Source of the DNA: Bacteroidales bacterium UBA5219
Lineage (GTDB): Bacteria; Bacteroidota; Bacteroidia; Bacteroidales; ML635J-15
Assembly (NCBI GenBank): GCA_002412425.1
Contig: DHVB01000062.1
Span: 5,940-69,939, forward strand
DNA length: 64,000 nt
Direction of reading: 5' to 3'
Shown here: positions 25,990-35,101 of the stretch, piece by piece
How the letters are laid out: every line of letters begins with the position of its first letter
How positions within the stretch are numbered: the stretch's first letter is position 1
The notes under the pieces: model-generated
Seen by the model: only the letters and a program-made list of their open reading frames with translations
Databases searched by the model: none
What the model was told of the DNA's origin: nothing
Program-made: the position numbers and the translations under genes

Positions 25990-26007
25990 CAAGCATTATT
26001 AAACCTT

Positions 26008-27336
26008 ATGAATAAGAAAATTTATATAGAAACCTATGGCTGTCAAATGAATGCTGCAGACTCAGAGACTGTTGCAGGAATTATGATAGCAAAAAATTAT
26101 TTTGGAGTCAACAAAATTAATGATGCCGACCTCATCATAATAAACACTTGCTCGGTAAGAGATAATGCAGAACAAAAAATTTGGAACAGATTAGACCACA
26201 TAAAAGCCTTAAAAAAGAAAAACAAAAATCTTAAAGTTGGCATTATTGGCTGCATGGCACAGAGAATTGGCGAAAAACTTCTCGAACATGACGCTGTTGA
26301 TTTTGTTGCTGGACCTGATGCTTACAGATCCTTACCAGAATTAATTGATGACAATAATGATTGTTTAAAACAAAAAAATCTAATTCTCGATATTAACGAA
26401 ACTTATTCTGGAGTTGAACAAATAAAACAAAACCAAGACGAAATTTCTGGATTTGTTCCTATTACTAGAGGTTGTAATAATTTTTGCTCATATTGCATTG
26501 TGCCTTATACGCGTGGCAGAGAAAGAAGCAGTTCTTATATTGATATAATTAACGAAGTTAAAAATCTTGAAAGCAAAAATTTTAAAGAAGTAACATTATT
26601 GGGACAAAATGTAAATTCTTATTATTTTGAAGATGAAAACCATAAAGTAAATTTCCCAAAATTAATGGAAATGGTTGCCAAAGCTGCTCCAAATATGAGA
26701 ATTAGATTTACAACTTCTCACCCAAAAGATTTATCAGACGACCTGATTGAAGTAATGGCAAAATATAAAAATATTTGCAAGCACATTCATTTGCCTGTGC
26801 AATCTGGAAGTAGTAAAATTTTGGAAAGAATGAATAGAAAATACACAAGAGAATGGTATTTAAATCGTATTGAAGCAATAAAATCAAAAATGCCAGATTG
26901 TGGTTTGTCTTCTGATATTTTCTGTGGTTTTTCGAGTGAAAGTGAAGAAGATTTTCAAGAAACTTTAAGTTTAATGCAAATTGTGGGTTATGATTTAGCT
27001 TTTATGTTTAAATATTCTGAAAGACCTGGGACATTTGCTGCTAATCATTTAGATGATAACATTCCAGAAGAAGTGAAAAAAGAAAGATTAGCAAGAATGA
27101 TAAAACTGCAAAATGAAATTTCTTTAAAGAAAAACAAAGCAGATATAGGCAAAACCTTTGAAGTTTTAGTTGAAGGAAAATCTAAAAGATCAGAAAAAAT
27201 GTTGTTTGGTAGAACCGAACAAAATAAAGTTGTTGTCTTTAATGCTGGCAGTGCAAAACGTGGCGATTATGTAAATGTAAAAATTTTAAGTGCCAGTTCT
27301 GCAACTTTAAAAGGAGAGATTGTTAATAAAATTTAA
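26008..27336 (+). CDS. miaB: tRNA-2-methylthio-N6-dimethylallyladenosine synthase
   Basis: This radical-SAM methylthiotransferase modifies A37 of tRNAs that read UNN codons. The ATG at 26008 (443 aa) gives the family start KKIYIETYGCQMN with cluster-binding Cys12; the other two N-terminal cysteines are in NTCSVRD and GCMAQR. The radical-SAM cluster is Cys156, Cys160, Cys163 in CNNFCSYC, followed by YTRGRERS. A TRAM-like RNA-binding domain ends the protein. It is transcribed alone. Confidence 0.95.
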   Translation: MNKKIYIETYGCQMNAADSETVAGIMIAKNYFGVNKINDADLIIINTCSVRDNAEQKIWNRLDHIKALKKKNKNLKVGIIGCMAQRIGEKLLEHDAVDFVAGPDAYRSLPELIDDNNDCLKQKNLILDINETYSGVEQIKQNQDEISGFVPITRGCNNFCSYCIVPYTRGRERSSSYIDIINEVKNLESKNFKEVTLLGQNVNSYYFEDENHKVNFPKLMEMVAKAAPNMRIRFTTSHPKDLSDDLIEVMAKYKNICKHIHLPVQSGSSKILERMNRKYTREWYLNRIEAIKSKMPDCGLSSDIFCGFSSESEEDFQETLSLMQIVGYDLAFMFKYSERPGTFAANHLDDNIPEEVKKERLARMIKLQNEISLKKNKADIGKTFEVLVEGKSKRSEKMLFGRTEQNKVVVFNAGSAKRGDYVNVKILSASSATLKGEIVNKI

Positions 27337-27640
27337 TAAATTAATCTGCGTTTTTACCTTAAAAACCTCCTTTATCTTAAAAAAAAGCATATCTTTACAA
27401 TAATTAAATTTTAAATATTTTTTACAATATAGTTTGGTATTAATGTGTGATTATAAAACTTAACTAATTTGTAATATAGATTAAAGGCTTATGTGAAAAT
27501 TTTAGCATATTTTTGCCTTGAAATGTAAATTATATTAATGAATGAAATTTTTAAATGAGATTTACCAAATTTGTGTGAAAATTGAATTTTAAAATTGTTT
27601 GAAGTAAGAAAAATAAATTAGTAATAAAAAAATTACTCTT
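27337..27640 (+). other. Gene-free AT-rich stretch with one promoter box
   Basis: The only element I see is TATTTTTG at 27508-27515, an exact -7 box that would give a leader of about 120 nt for the surface-protein gene. There is no strong terminator for miaB. Confidence 0.5.
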
Positions 27641-30600
27641 ATGAAAAAGATATTTACAATAATATTAAGCGTTGTTATAGGATTAAACTTGAGCGTAAAA
27701 GTATGGGGACAAGTAAATATTTCGGAAGGAAATACGATTACACAAGATTTTAACATAATGGGAACAAGTGATACAGCAACTTTACCTGCTGGATGGAAAG
27801 TTGATAAAAACGATAATAATGTTAGAAAAGTTGGAAGTTACTCTAATGCAATTGGTAATACAGAAATAATAGCCGGCAATAACATGCAAAATAATGCTCA
27901 AAATGGCATTTACAATTTTGCAGCTGGCAATCCGACTTCAGCGACAGATCGTGCTGTTGGTGGGATATCCTCTGGTAGCGGTTCTAAATCCGTAAACGTT
28001 TATGTACAACTTAAAAACATGGGATCAACCGACATCAACTCTTTTACAATATCTTACGATGTAGAAAAATATAGAAAAGGATCAAATAGTGCAGGTTTTA
28101 CAATTCAAATGTATTATTCCACAAATGACACTACTTGGACTCCTGCAGGAACTGATTTTTCAACTAGCTTTAGTAAAGATAGTGACAATAATGGATATAA
28201 TCCTGCACCTGGTGAAACAAAAAGTGTCAGCTCTAAAACTCTAAACCAAGCCTTAGCAGTTGGGAGTTCAATTTATCTTGCATGGAATTATTCTGTTACT
28301 TCTGGCTCCACAACTTCAAATGCTCAAGCACTTGGCATAGACAATGTTAGTATATCCGCAAATGGCACTCCCACTCCCACAATTGTCGTTTCGCCCGCTA
28401 CACTTACAGATTTCACTTATGACCTCGGACAAGGTCCTAGTGCCACACAAACATTTTCTATTTCCGGCTCTAATTTAACATCAAATATTAGCTTAGCTGC
28501 TCCAACAAATTACGAAATTTCAACAAGTTCAGGCACAGGTTTTACAAATTCACTAACATTAAACCAAAGCGGTGGAACAGTCTCAAATACAACAATTTAC
28601 GTAAGATTAAAAGCCGGCTTAAGTATAGGAGTTTATAATAACGAAAATATTACAGCAAGCTCAACCGGAGCAACTAGTAAAACTGTTTCTTGCAGTGGTG
28701 AGGTAAGTTTAGCCCCTGTTTCAAATTTAAGTGTAATATGTTCATCAAATACAACAGCCCAAATTGTTTGGTCAGAACCCGAAAGCGACTATGACGGAGT
28801 AGTTATTGCTTTTAGACAATCAACAAATGTTCCACATAGTTTAAGCGCCGACCCAACTACAATTACAGCAAGTGCAAATTTTGGAACCACCGATACTCAA
28901 TTTGGTGGTTCAACTCCATTTTCTTACGTAGTGTATAAAGGCACAGGAAATTCTGTTGAAGTAACAGGTTTAACAGCCGGGCAAACATATAAAGTAAAAG
29001 CTTATGTTTATAAAGGCACAACTTGGATTCCCGATAATAAATGTCCTACATTAACAATTTCTAATCTTGGCTTGTCTAATGTAAGTGCTTTTCAAAATAC
29101 TGATGGAGATTCAAATTCGCAACTTTCATGGGTTTTGCCTTCTGTTGCTTGCTTTGACGAAGTATTAATTCTAGCAAGACAAACTTCAAATATCAGCTTT
29201 ACACCCTCAGGCGATGGCTCAGAATATACTGCTAATTCAGCTTTTGGCTTCGGAACAGACTTAGGCTCTAACCAATATGTGGTTTACAAAGGAACAAGTA
29301 CTAGTATGACAATAAGTGATTTGACAAATAATCAAAAATATTATGCAAAAATCTTTGTACGTAAAGGAAACGAATGGTCTAGCGGTATAGAATTAGAGCT
29401 TAATCCTAAAATTTCTTCAGTTCTCGAACATGGCGATTTAGCTATTCTTGCCGTAAACACTACTAGCGATTTCGGAGACGAGTTTTCTTTTGTTTGCTTT
29501 AAAGATATTGCTCCGGGTACGGCAATTGATTTTACCGACAATGGTTACGAAAGAGTTAGTGCTGGCAAATGGGGCGACACAGAAGGAACTATTAGGCTAA
29601 CGCGAAAAAACTCAAATTTGTCCGCAGGAAAAGTTATTAGTTTAGAAATAAAACAATCCGGCTCAAGTTTGGGTTGGGGAACACAAGCAAATATTTATAT
29701 TGACGGAAATTTAGACAACACAAATTGGAGTTTAGAAAGTCTTAATGGTTCAAGTCAGTTTGATTTAAATAAAGAAGACCAGCTTTGGATAATGCAAAAT
29801 GGCAACTGGGTAAATCCTTCCGATTCGCATGATGCAGTTTACACAGGCAATGTTTTGTATGGGTGGACAGCCACAGGTTGGAAAAGCTCACCAAATTACG
29901 CAGATACCAAAGGCTCAACAATTTACCCGGGTTGCGAATGTGCAAACACAAATTTATATGGTATAGAAAGCTCTAAAAAAGATAAAGTAAAATATACCGG
30001 AATAACAACTCAAGCGGATAAATTTGAATGGATAGCCAGAATAAATAATCCGGCAAATTGGACAGGATTCTCCTCAAACGCGGATTACAATGCTGCAAGT
30101 CCTAAATTCAAATCCGATGGGCTTAGTTTAGACATTATTCCTATACAAGGTTATGAGGCAAAATGGAGGGGCTATAAATCAGCTGGCTGGTGCGATTGCT
30201 CAAATTGGTATAATTTAAAAGTGCCTGACGAAAATACTGATGTTGAAATTTCCGGTCATATTGAAGGATGTTTTTATTTAAGACTTAGTGCTAATCCTGA
30301 TTCTTTGGCAGTTTGTAAAGTGTAAAGATTTAATAGTAAAAGGCGATGTATATAATGCTGCAAATGCTTCTTTAAAAGTAAAGGGCAACTTTACTTTAGA
30401 CGGTGGAAGCGTGAACTTTAATACTAATGCAATCAATTTTGAAATTGGTGGAGATATGAGTATTGATAATGTGAATAGCTTTAAAACTTCACAAGCAAAT
30501 ACAAAACTAAATGGAACCTCAATTCAAAATATCAACGGAATTAGCGAAGTTGTTTTCGGAACATTAACTATTGATAAACCTTCAGCTCATGTCGTTCTTG

Positions 30601-31706
30601 CTAAAAATATTAAAGTAAGCAATATAAATTTCATCAAAGGAAAAATTAACACTGGAACTAATCGTGTTTTTATTGACAATACTGCAACAAATGCAATTGG
30701 AAGCATATCGCCTTTATCGTATATAAACGGAAATTTAAGACGAGCTGTTGCTTCAACTGGTTCTTACACATTACCTGTAGGAAACGATTCAAATTTTGAA
30801 TTAGCAACAGTAGAATTAAATTCAAGTTTAGGATTAACTCACCTTGATGCGAGATTTGACAGTCATGTAACAAGTACAGATATTTCGTCATTAAATCTTT
30901 TTGTTGATGGAACTATTTTACAATCTCTTTTAGATGCTGGTTATTGGACAATTGCCCCAAATTCAGGATTAAGTTCAATTAATTATGATATAAGTTTAGA
31001 TATGCGTGGAGCAACAAATGCTGGAGCTCAAGCTGGACAACATACTGTTATTAAACGCGACAACTCGTCAAGCAATTGGTATTTGCAAGGAAATCACACA
31101 AATGCAACTCAGTCAATTTCTGGTGGTTCAGTACATGCTGTAAGAACTGGATTAACTTCCTTCTCAGAATTTTCAATTGCAAAACATAATTTGTTTATTT
31201 TACCTGTTGAATTAATTAGTTTTGAAGCTAATTGCAATACAGATTTTGTTGAATTAAATTGGATTACTGTAAGCGAAACCAATAATGATTATTTTATTGT
31301 TCAAAGAAGCCAAGACGCAACAAATTGGAAAAATCTAAGCAAAATTCAAGGAGCTGGATTTTCATCATCAGAAAAAGAATATGAGTATATTGATAATACT
31401 CAAGTTTCTGGAAACATGTATTATCGCTTAGTACAAGTTGATTTTGACGGAACAAAAACTATTTCAAATATTGTAAATGTAAATTGCATAAATAAATTTG
31501 AAATTCCTAATATTTCAATTTATCCAAATCCAGCTAATGATATTCTAAACTTTAGTCAAGCACAAACTTACGAAATTCTTGATATTCAAGGAAGAGTGCT
31601 AATGCAAAGCAAAACAAAACAAAACTCTGTGAATATAAGCGAGTTAAAAGAAGGAATGTACTTTATAAAATTTGAAAACGAACTTTTAAAATTTATAAAA
31701 TATTAA
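27641..31706 (+). pseudogene. Large T9SS-exported surface protein broken by a 7-bp tandem duplication
   Basis: Two open segments belong to one gene. The first (27641-30325) begins with a signal peptide (MKKIFTIILSVVIGLNLSV) and has an N-terminal adhesin-like region, an Ig-like domain (near SPATLTDFTYDLG), two fibronectin-type repeats (near APVSNLSVIC and GLSNVSAFQN) and a lamin-tail-like segment. The second (to 31706, frame from about 30288) carries beta-rich repeats and a type A T9SS sorting domain (ISIYPNPANDILNF). TGTAAAG occurs twice in tandem at 30314-30327; removing one copy restores the reading SLAVCKDLIVKGD across the join. As written the protein would end before its sorting signal. 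Confidence 0.85.
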
Positions 31707-31730
31707 TGTTTATTTGCTTACTTCATTTAA

Positions 31731-31763
31731 TAAAAAACCTGTAACCCTACAGGTTTTTTTATA
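31731..31763 (+). terminator. Rho-independent terminator after the surface-protein gene
   Basis: AAAACCTGTA and TACAGGTTTT flank a four-base loop (ACCC) and are followed by T residues. The A-run on the left would also let it work on the other strand. Confidence 0.85.
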
Positions 31764-31768
31764 AGTTT

Positions 31769-31838
31769 ACTTTGTGTTTTTGGGGTGTTTTACTTTGTGT
31801 TTTTGGGGCATTTTACTTTGTGTTTTTGGGATTGTTTT
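31769..31838 (+). repeat. Three tandem copies of a 23-bp G/T-rich unit
   Basis: The unit ACTTTGTGTTTTTGGGG followed by six bases repeats at 31769, 31792 and 31815; the last copy is diverged and one base longer. It lies between two terminators in non-coding DNA. I see no coding or CRISPR character. Confidence 0.8.
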
Positions 31839-31927
31839 AAATTAAAAACCTCATTAGTTTAAAATTTTCAAAATATAAACTTTAAACTTGGTGGACTAGT
31901 TTGCATCTTTTTGAAATTTCTCTAAAC

Positions 31928-31955
31928 AAAAAAAGCGACAAATAAGTCGCTTTTT
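31928..31955 (-). terminator. Terminator of the DUF-type membrane protein gene (bidirectional)
   Basis: AAAAAGCGAC and GTCGCTTTTT flank a six-base loop. It lies 31 nt after the stop of the minus-strand gene, with A and T runs on both sides, so it can act in both directions. Confidence 0.85.
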
Positions 31956-31985
31956 AATTTTAGTTTTTTAGTTTTACTTAATATA

Positions 31986-32597
31986 TTAATTTTCTACTAT
32001 TTCTGGATTGTCTGCTGAAGGAACATGAGCAGTTAATTTACCGTAGAAAAATGCTGTAGCTCCCAATAAAATAGGCATAAACAAAACAAAAGCGATAACA
32101 CCCAAGATTGGAGTTATAAAGCCTAAAATCAAAAATACAATCCAAATAACTACAAAAAGTACTAAATGAGTAAAAAACATTTTCCATTTATATCCATAAG
32201 TACATTTGTTGCTAAGACTTATTGCTTCGCTAGGATTTATTCCTTTATCAACAACAAATAAAGTTGCGAAAGAGAAAGCATATTGAAGAACTAAACCTGG
32301 AAAATACATAAATAAAAAAGCTGGGAACATTATAATAGACTTTAAACCTGTAACGAGGAAGAACTCTCCCATGTACTTGCGATACTTACTAGCAAAAATT
32401 TCTGTAGGAGAAATTATAGCTCCTCTACTCATTTTTGCAGGCAAAGTAATCATACCTATTGTAGTTCCAACATTTAGATAAGGAATCCAAATGGTTAATC
32501 CCCAAAGAATTACCGCACCTATTAACGATAAAAAATTTTTCAAACCAAGCTTTATTGATTCAATAATAGCTTCTTTTACTGTAAAATTTGCTTCCAT
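31986..32597 (-). CDS. Integral membrane protein of unknown function
   Basis: The 203-residue protein has about five hydrophobic segments. It starts with an amphipathic stretch (TVKEAIIESIKLGLKNFLSL) and has a cytosolic-looking GINPSEAISLSNKCTYGYKWKM segment between helices, a layout shared with DUF975/DUF4013-like membrane proteins. No catalytic residues are apparent. It is transcribed alone; a CAAAAATA box (TATTTTTG on the minus strand) lies at 32639-32646. Confidence 0.7.
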   Translation of the reverse strand: MEANFTVKEAIIESIKLGLKNFLSLIGAVILWGLTIWIPYLNVGTTIGMITLPAKMSRGAIISPTEIFASKYRKYMGEFFLVTGLKSIIMFPAFLFMYFPGLVLQYAFSFATLFVVDKGINPSEAISLSNKCTYGYKWKMFFTHLVLFVVIWIVFLILGFITPILGVIAFVLFMPILLGATAFFYGKLTAHVPSADNPEIVEN

Positions 32598-32925
32598 AAT
32601 TTTTAGTATTTTAATTAAACTTAATGATAATAATTATCCAAAAATAATAAATAATATTCAAATTCTAGCAATAATTTATTAACATTATGTTAATAACATG
32701 GTTTTATTAATTAAAATAGACATTCCTTTTTTACTGTACTATGTGCTATATAAGCGAGTTAGCAAAAATTATAATCTAATAAATACGACATAAACATTTT
32801 TAAAAAGTTTATGTGATTTTGATATTTTTACATTAAATACGCAACTTTGCTATCAAAATAAAACAGGAATTTCTTATTTTTGCCCAACACACCTACCAAT
32901 TGGTAGGATTTTTAAAAATATTTTT
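32598..32925. other. Divergent promoter region, no gene
   Basis: It separates the minus-strand membrane protein from the plus-strand phosphoesterase. It contains a minus-strand -7 box (32639-32646), a plus-strand -7 box TATTTTTG (32875-32882) and a perfect palindrome (32892-32907). The rest is AT-rich with nothing recognised. Confidence 0.6.
32892..32907 (+). promoter_or_regulatory. Perfect 16-bp palindrome in the phosphoesterase leader
   Basis: CCTACCAATTGGTAGG is a perfect palindrome placed about 10 nt after the -7 box at 32875-32882, so it spans or follows the transcription start. It could be a repressor operator. No regulator is linked to it here. Confidence 0.45.
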
Positions 32926-33435
32926 ATGAAAATTGGCCTTCTTTCAGATACTCATGGATATTTAGACAAAGAAATTTTAGATTTTTTTGCAGAATGTGAT
33001 GAAATTTGGCATGCCGGCGATATTGGTTCTGAACAAATTTTAGATGATTTAGAAAAATTTAAACCAACAAAAGCCGTTTGGGGAAATATTGATGGCACTA
33101 AAATCAGAGCTAGAACTAAAGAATTTTTAAATTTTGTTTGCGAAGGACAAAAAGTGCTAATAACACATATTGGAGGCTATCCTGGGAAATATGCTCCTAA
33201 CATTAAAAACTTGCTATTAGATATAAAACCCGATATTTTTATTGCTGGTCATTCCCATATTTTAAAAGTAATTTATGATAATAATCTGAAACTTTTACAC
33301 CTAAATCCTGGTGCGGCAGGAAACACAGGCTGGCATAAATTTATCACAGCAATAAGATTTGAAATTGAAAACAATACCGTTAATCCTAACGAAGTAATTA
33401 AAAACATTGATATTTTTGAGAAAAAAAGAAGTTAA
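32926..33435 (+). CDS. Metallophosphoesterase of the YfcE/MJ0936 type
   Basis: The 169-residue single-domain enzyme has all calcineurin-like metal ligands: Asp8 and His10 in SDTHG, Asp32 in HAGDIG, the GNID motif, THIGG and GHSH. These small enzymes hydrolyse phosphodiesters with two metal ions; physiological substrates are rarely known. It has its own promoter and a palindrome in the leader. Confidence 0.93.
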   Translation: MKIGLLSDTHGYLDKEILDFFAECDEIWHAGDIGSEQILDDLEKFKPTKAVWGNIDGTKIRARTKEFLNFVCEGQKVLITHIGGYPGKYAPNIKNLLLDIKPDIFIAGHSHILKVIYDNNLKLLHLNPGAAGNTGWHKFITAIRFEIENNTVNPNEVIKNIDIFEKKRS

Positions 33436-33536
33436 AAACACTCTATAATCAACTTCACTAATCTCAATAAAAAACCTTTGACTACGCCAAAACTGAAAAA
33501 TAAATATGAAACAATGATAATATTCTATTTTTTATA

Positions 33537-33544
33537 TATTTTTG
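33537..33544 (+). promoter_or_regulatory. -7 box directly upstream of the RNA methyltransferase start
   Basis: TATTTTTG ends 6 nt before the ATG at 33551. If transcription starts 4-7 nt after the box, the mRNA is leaderless or nearly so. Confidence 0.5.
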
Positions 33545-33550
33545 TTTTGT

Positions 33551-34324
33551 ATGAAACAAGTTTCTAAGTCGAAAATATCATTTATTAATTCTTTAAAACT
33601 TAAAAAGTATAGAATTAAGGAAAAACTTTTTGTTGTTGAAGGTGAAAAAATTGTGAGCGAAGTTTTAAAATCAAATTTAGATATAAAATTAATTTGTGGT
33701 TCGCCAGAATACTTAGAAAAAAATGAATATGACTTAGAAAAATTTCAGGATTTAGTTTTTGAAGCCAAACCTGAAGAAATGAAAAAGATAAGCAGTTTTG
33801 TTACTCCTTCTAATGTGTTGGCTATAGTTTCAATGCCGGAATCTCGTAATATTTTATATAAAAATGAAGATTTATATCTAGCTTTAGATGAAATTCAAGA
33901 CCCGGGAAATTTGGGAACAATTATTCGTATTTGCGATTGGTTTGGAATAAAAAATTTAATTTGTTCTCTCAATTCTGCAGATTTATACTCTCCAAAAACT
34001 TTACAAGCTACAATGGGAGCTTTTTTAAGGGTTAATGTTATTTATGCCAATATTGCTGAAGAAATTGTTAAATTTAAAAACAATACCAAAAACCATGTGT
34101 TTGGAACTTTTTTAAATGGCGAAAATATTTACAAATCATCGTTGCCAAAAGCAGGATTTATTATTATGGGCAACGAAGGAAAAGGCATAAATAAAAATTT
34201 AGAAGCTATGGTTGACAAAAAACTTTTTATTCCAAGTTTTTCTGAATTAGATATACATGCCGAATCTTTAAATGTATCTGTTGCAAGTGCAATTATTTGT
34301 TCCGAATTTAGAAGAAATTTATGA
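33551..34324 (+). CDS. SpoU-type (TrmH family) RNA 2'-O-methyltransferase
   Basis: The ATG at 33551 is chosen (257 aa, MKQVSKSKISFINSLKLKKYR). The N-terminal substrate-binding domain (KLFVVEGEKIVSEVL) is followed by a SPOUT knot domain with DEIQDPGNLGTIIRICDWFG, FIIMGNEGKGI and the C-terminal IPSFSELDIHAESLNVSVAS, the three SpoU motifs. It methylates a ribose in rRNA or tRNA; the target (RlmB-like or other) cannot be fixed. It overlaps the next gene by four bases. Confidence 0.93.
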   Translation: MKQVSKSKISFINSLKLKKYRIKEKLFVVEGEKIVSEVLKSNLDIKLICGSPEYLEKNEYDLEKFQDLVFEAKPEEMKKISSFVTPSNVLAIVSMPESRNILYKNEDLYLALDEIQDPGNLGTIIRICDWFGIKNLICSLNSADLYSPKTLQATMGAFLRVNVIYANIAEEIVKFKNNTKNHVFGTFLNGENIYKSSLPKAGFIIMGNEGKGINKNLEAMVDKKLFIPSFSELDIHAESLNVSVASAIICSEFRRNL

Positions 34325-35010
34325 TAAAACATTCTAAAATATTTTTTACCTGCATAGCTCTAAGTCTTGTTGTTAGTACTACAAATGCTCAAGAAGTGGC
34401 TGTTACAAATGATATTGGCTCATGGTTGACAGCAGGTTTCGAGAAAAAGTTATATAAAGGTTTCAAACTAGAATTTGAACAAGAATTAAGATTGTTTAAA
34501 AATTTCACAAAAATTGATGATATAATCTCCAATATTGAATTTTCTTATAAAATAAATAAAAAATTTTCGATAGCCGCAGGGGGAAGATACACTTACGACA
34601 TGGATTATTTAAACAATTTTCAACACGATTTAAGATATAATCTTGACTTTTCATATCAGATAAAACTTAGTTCTGTTATTAGACTTGGTTACAGATTGCG
34701 TTATCAAAATGAATATTTGAATTGCTTTAGAAGCCGAGAAATTGATAACTTGCAAGAAATTAAGTTTAGGAATAGGATAAAACTTGAATACTATCACAAA
34801 CAAGCTAATAAATTTTATTTTTCAGCTGAAATTTTCAGACTGCATAAAATTTTTAGATTACCATATTTTAGTAAAATTAGACTTTTTATAGGTGATAAAT
34901 ATAGTTTTGGAAAACATAGTTTAGACATATCGCTTGGCTTTCACCATTTTTTAAAAAAAGAATCCCCAGCTAAACTTGGTGTTTTATCATTAAAATATAG
35001 TTTTAATTAA
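34321..35010 (+). CDS. DUF2490 outer membrane barrel protein
   Basis: The 229-residue protein has a signal peptide ending in NAQE and then a run of alternating strands: DIGSWLTAGFEKKLYKGFKL, FSIAAGGRYTYD, VIRLGYRLRYQNE, ending LGVLSLKYSF. This matches the DUF2490 family, of unknown function. It overlaps the methyltransferase gene by four bases (ATGA). Confidence 0.82.
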   Translation: MIKHSKIFFTCIALSLVVSTTNAQEVAVTNDIGSWLTAGFEKKLYKGFKLEFEQELRLFKNFTKIDDIISNIEFSYKINKKFSIAAGGRYTYDMDYLNNFQHDLRYNLDFSYQIKLSSVIRLGYRLRYQNEYLNCFRSREIDNLQEIKFRNRIKLEYYHKQANKFYFSAEIFRLHKIFRLPYFSKIRLFIGDKYSFGKHSLDISLGFHHFLKKESPAKLGVLSLKYSFN

Positions 35011-35085
35011 AAATTTCTACTTTTCAACAGCATGAATTTAATAAACTATCAACTACTTACTATATGTTTTCTAATTTTATTTATT

Positions 35086-35093
35086 TACTTTTG
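35086..35093 (+). promoter_or_regulatory. -7 box directly upstream of dxs
   Basis: TACTTTTG is an exact TAnnTTTG match ending 8 nt before the dxs ATG, so the transcript would have almost no leader. Confidence 0.5.
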
Positions 35094-35101
35094 CATTAAC
35101 T

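Noticed and set aside
25909..26007. N-terminal extension of MiaB
   Set aside because: It overlaps the tsf terminator and the promoter box; family homology begins at 26008.
31769..31838. CRISPR array
   Set aside because: The units are directly adjacent with no unique spacers and no cas genes nearby; the same applies to 16210-16284.
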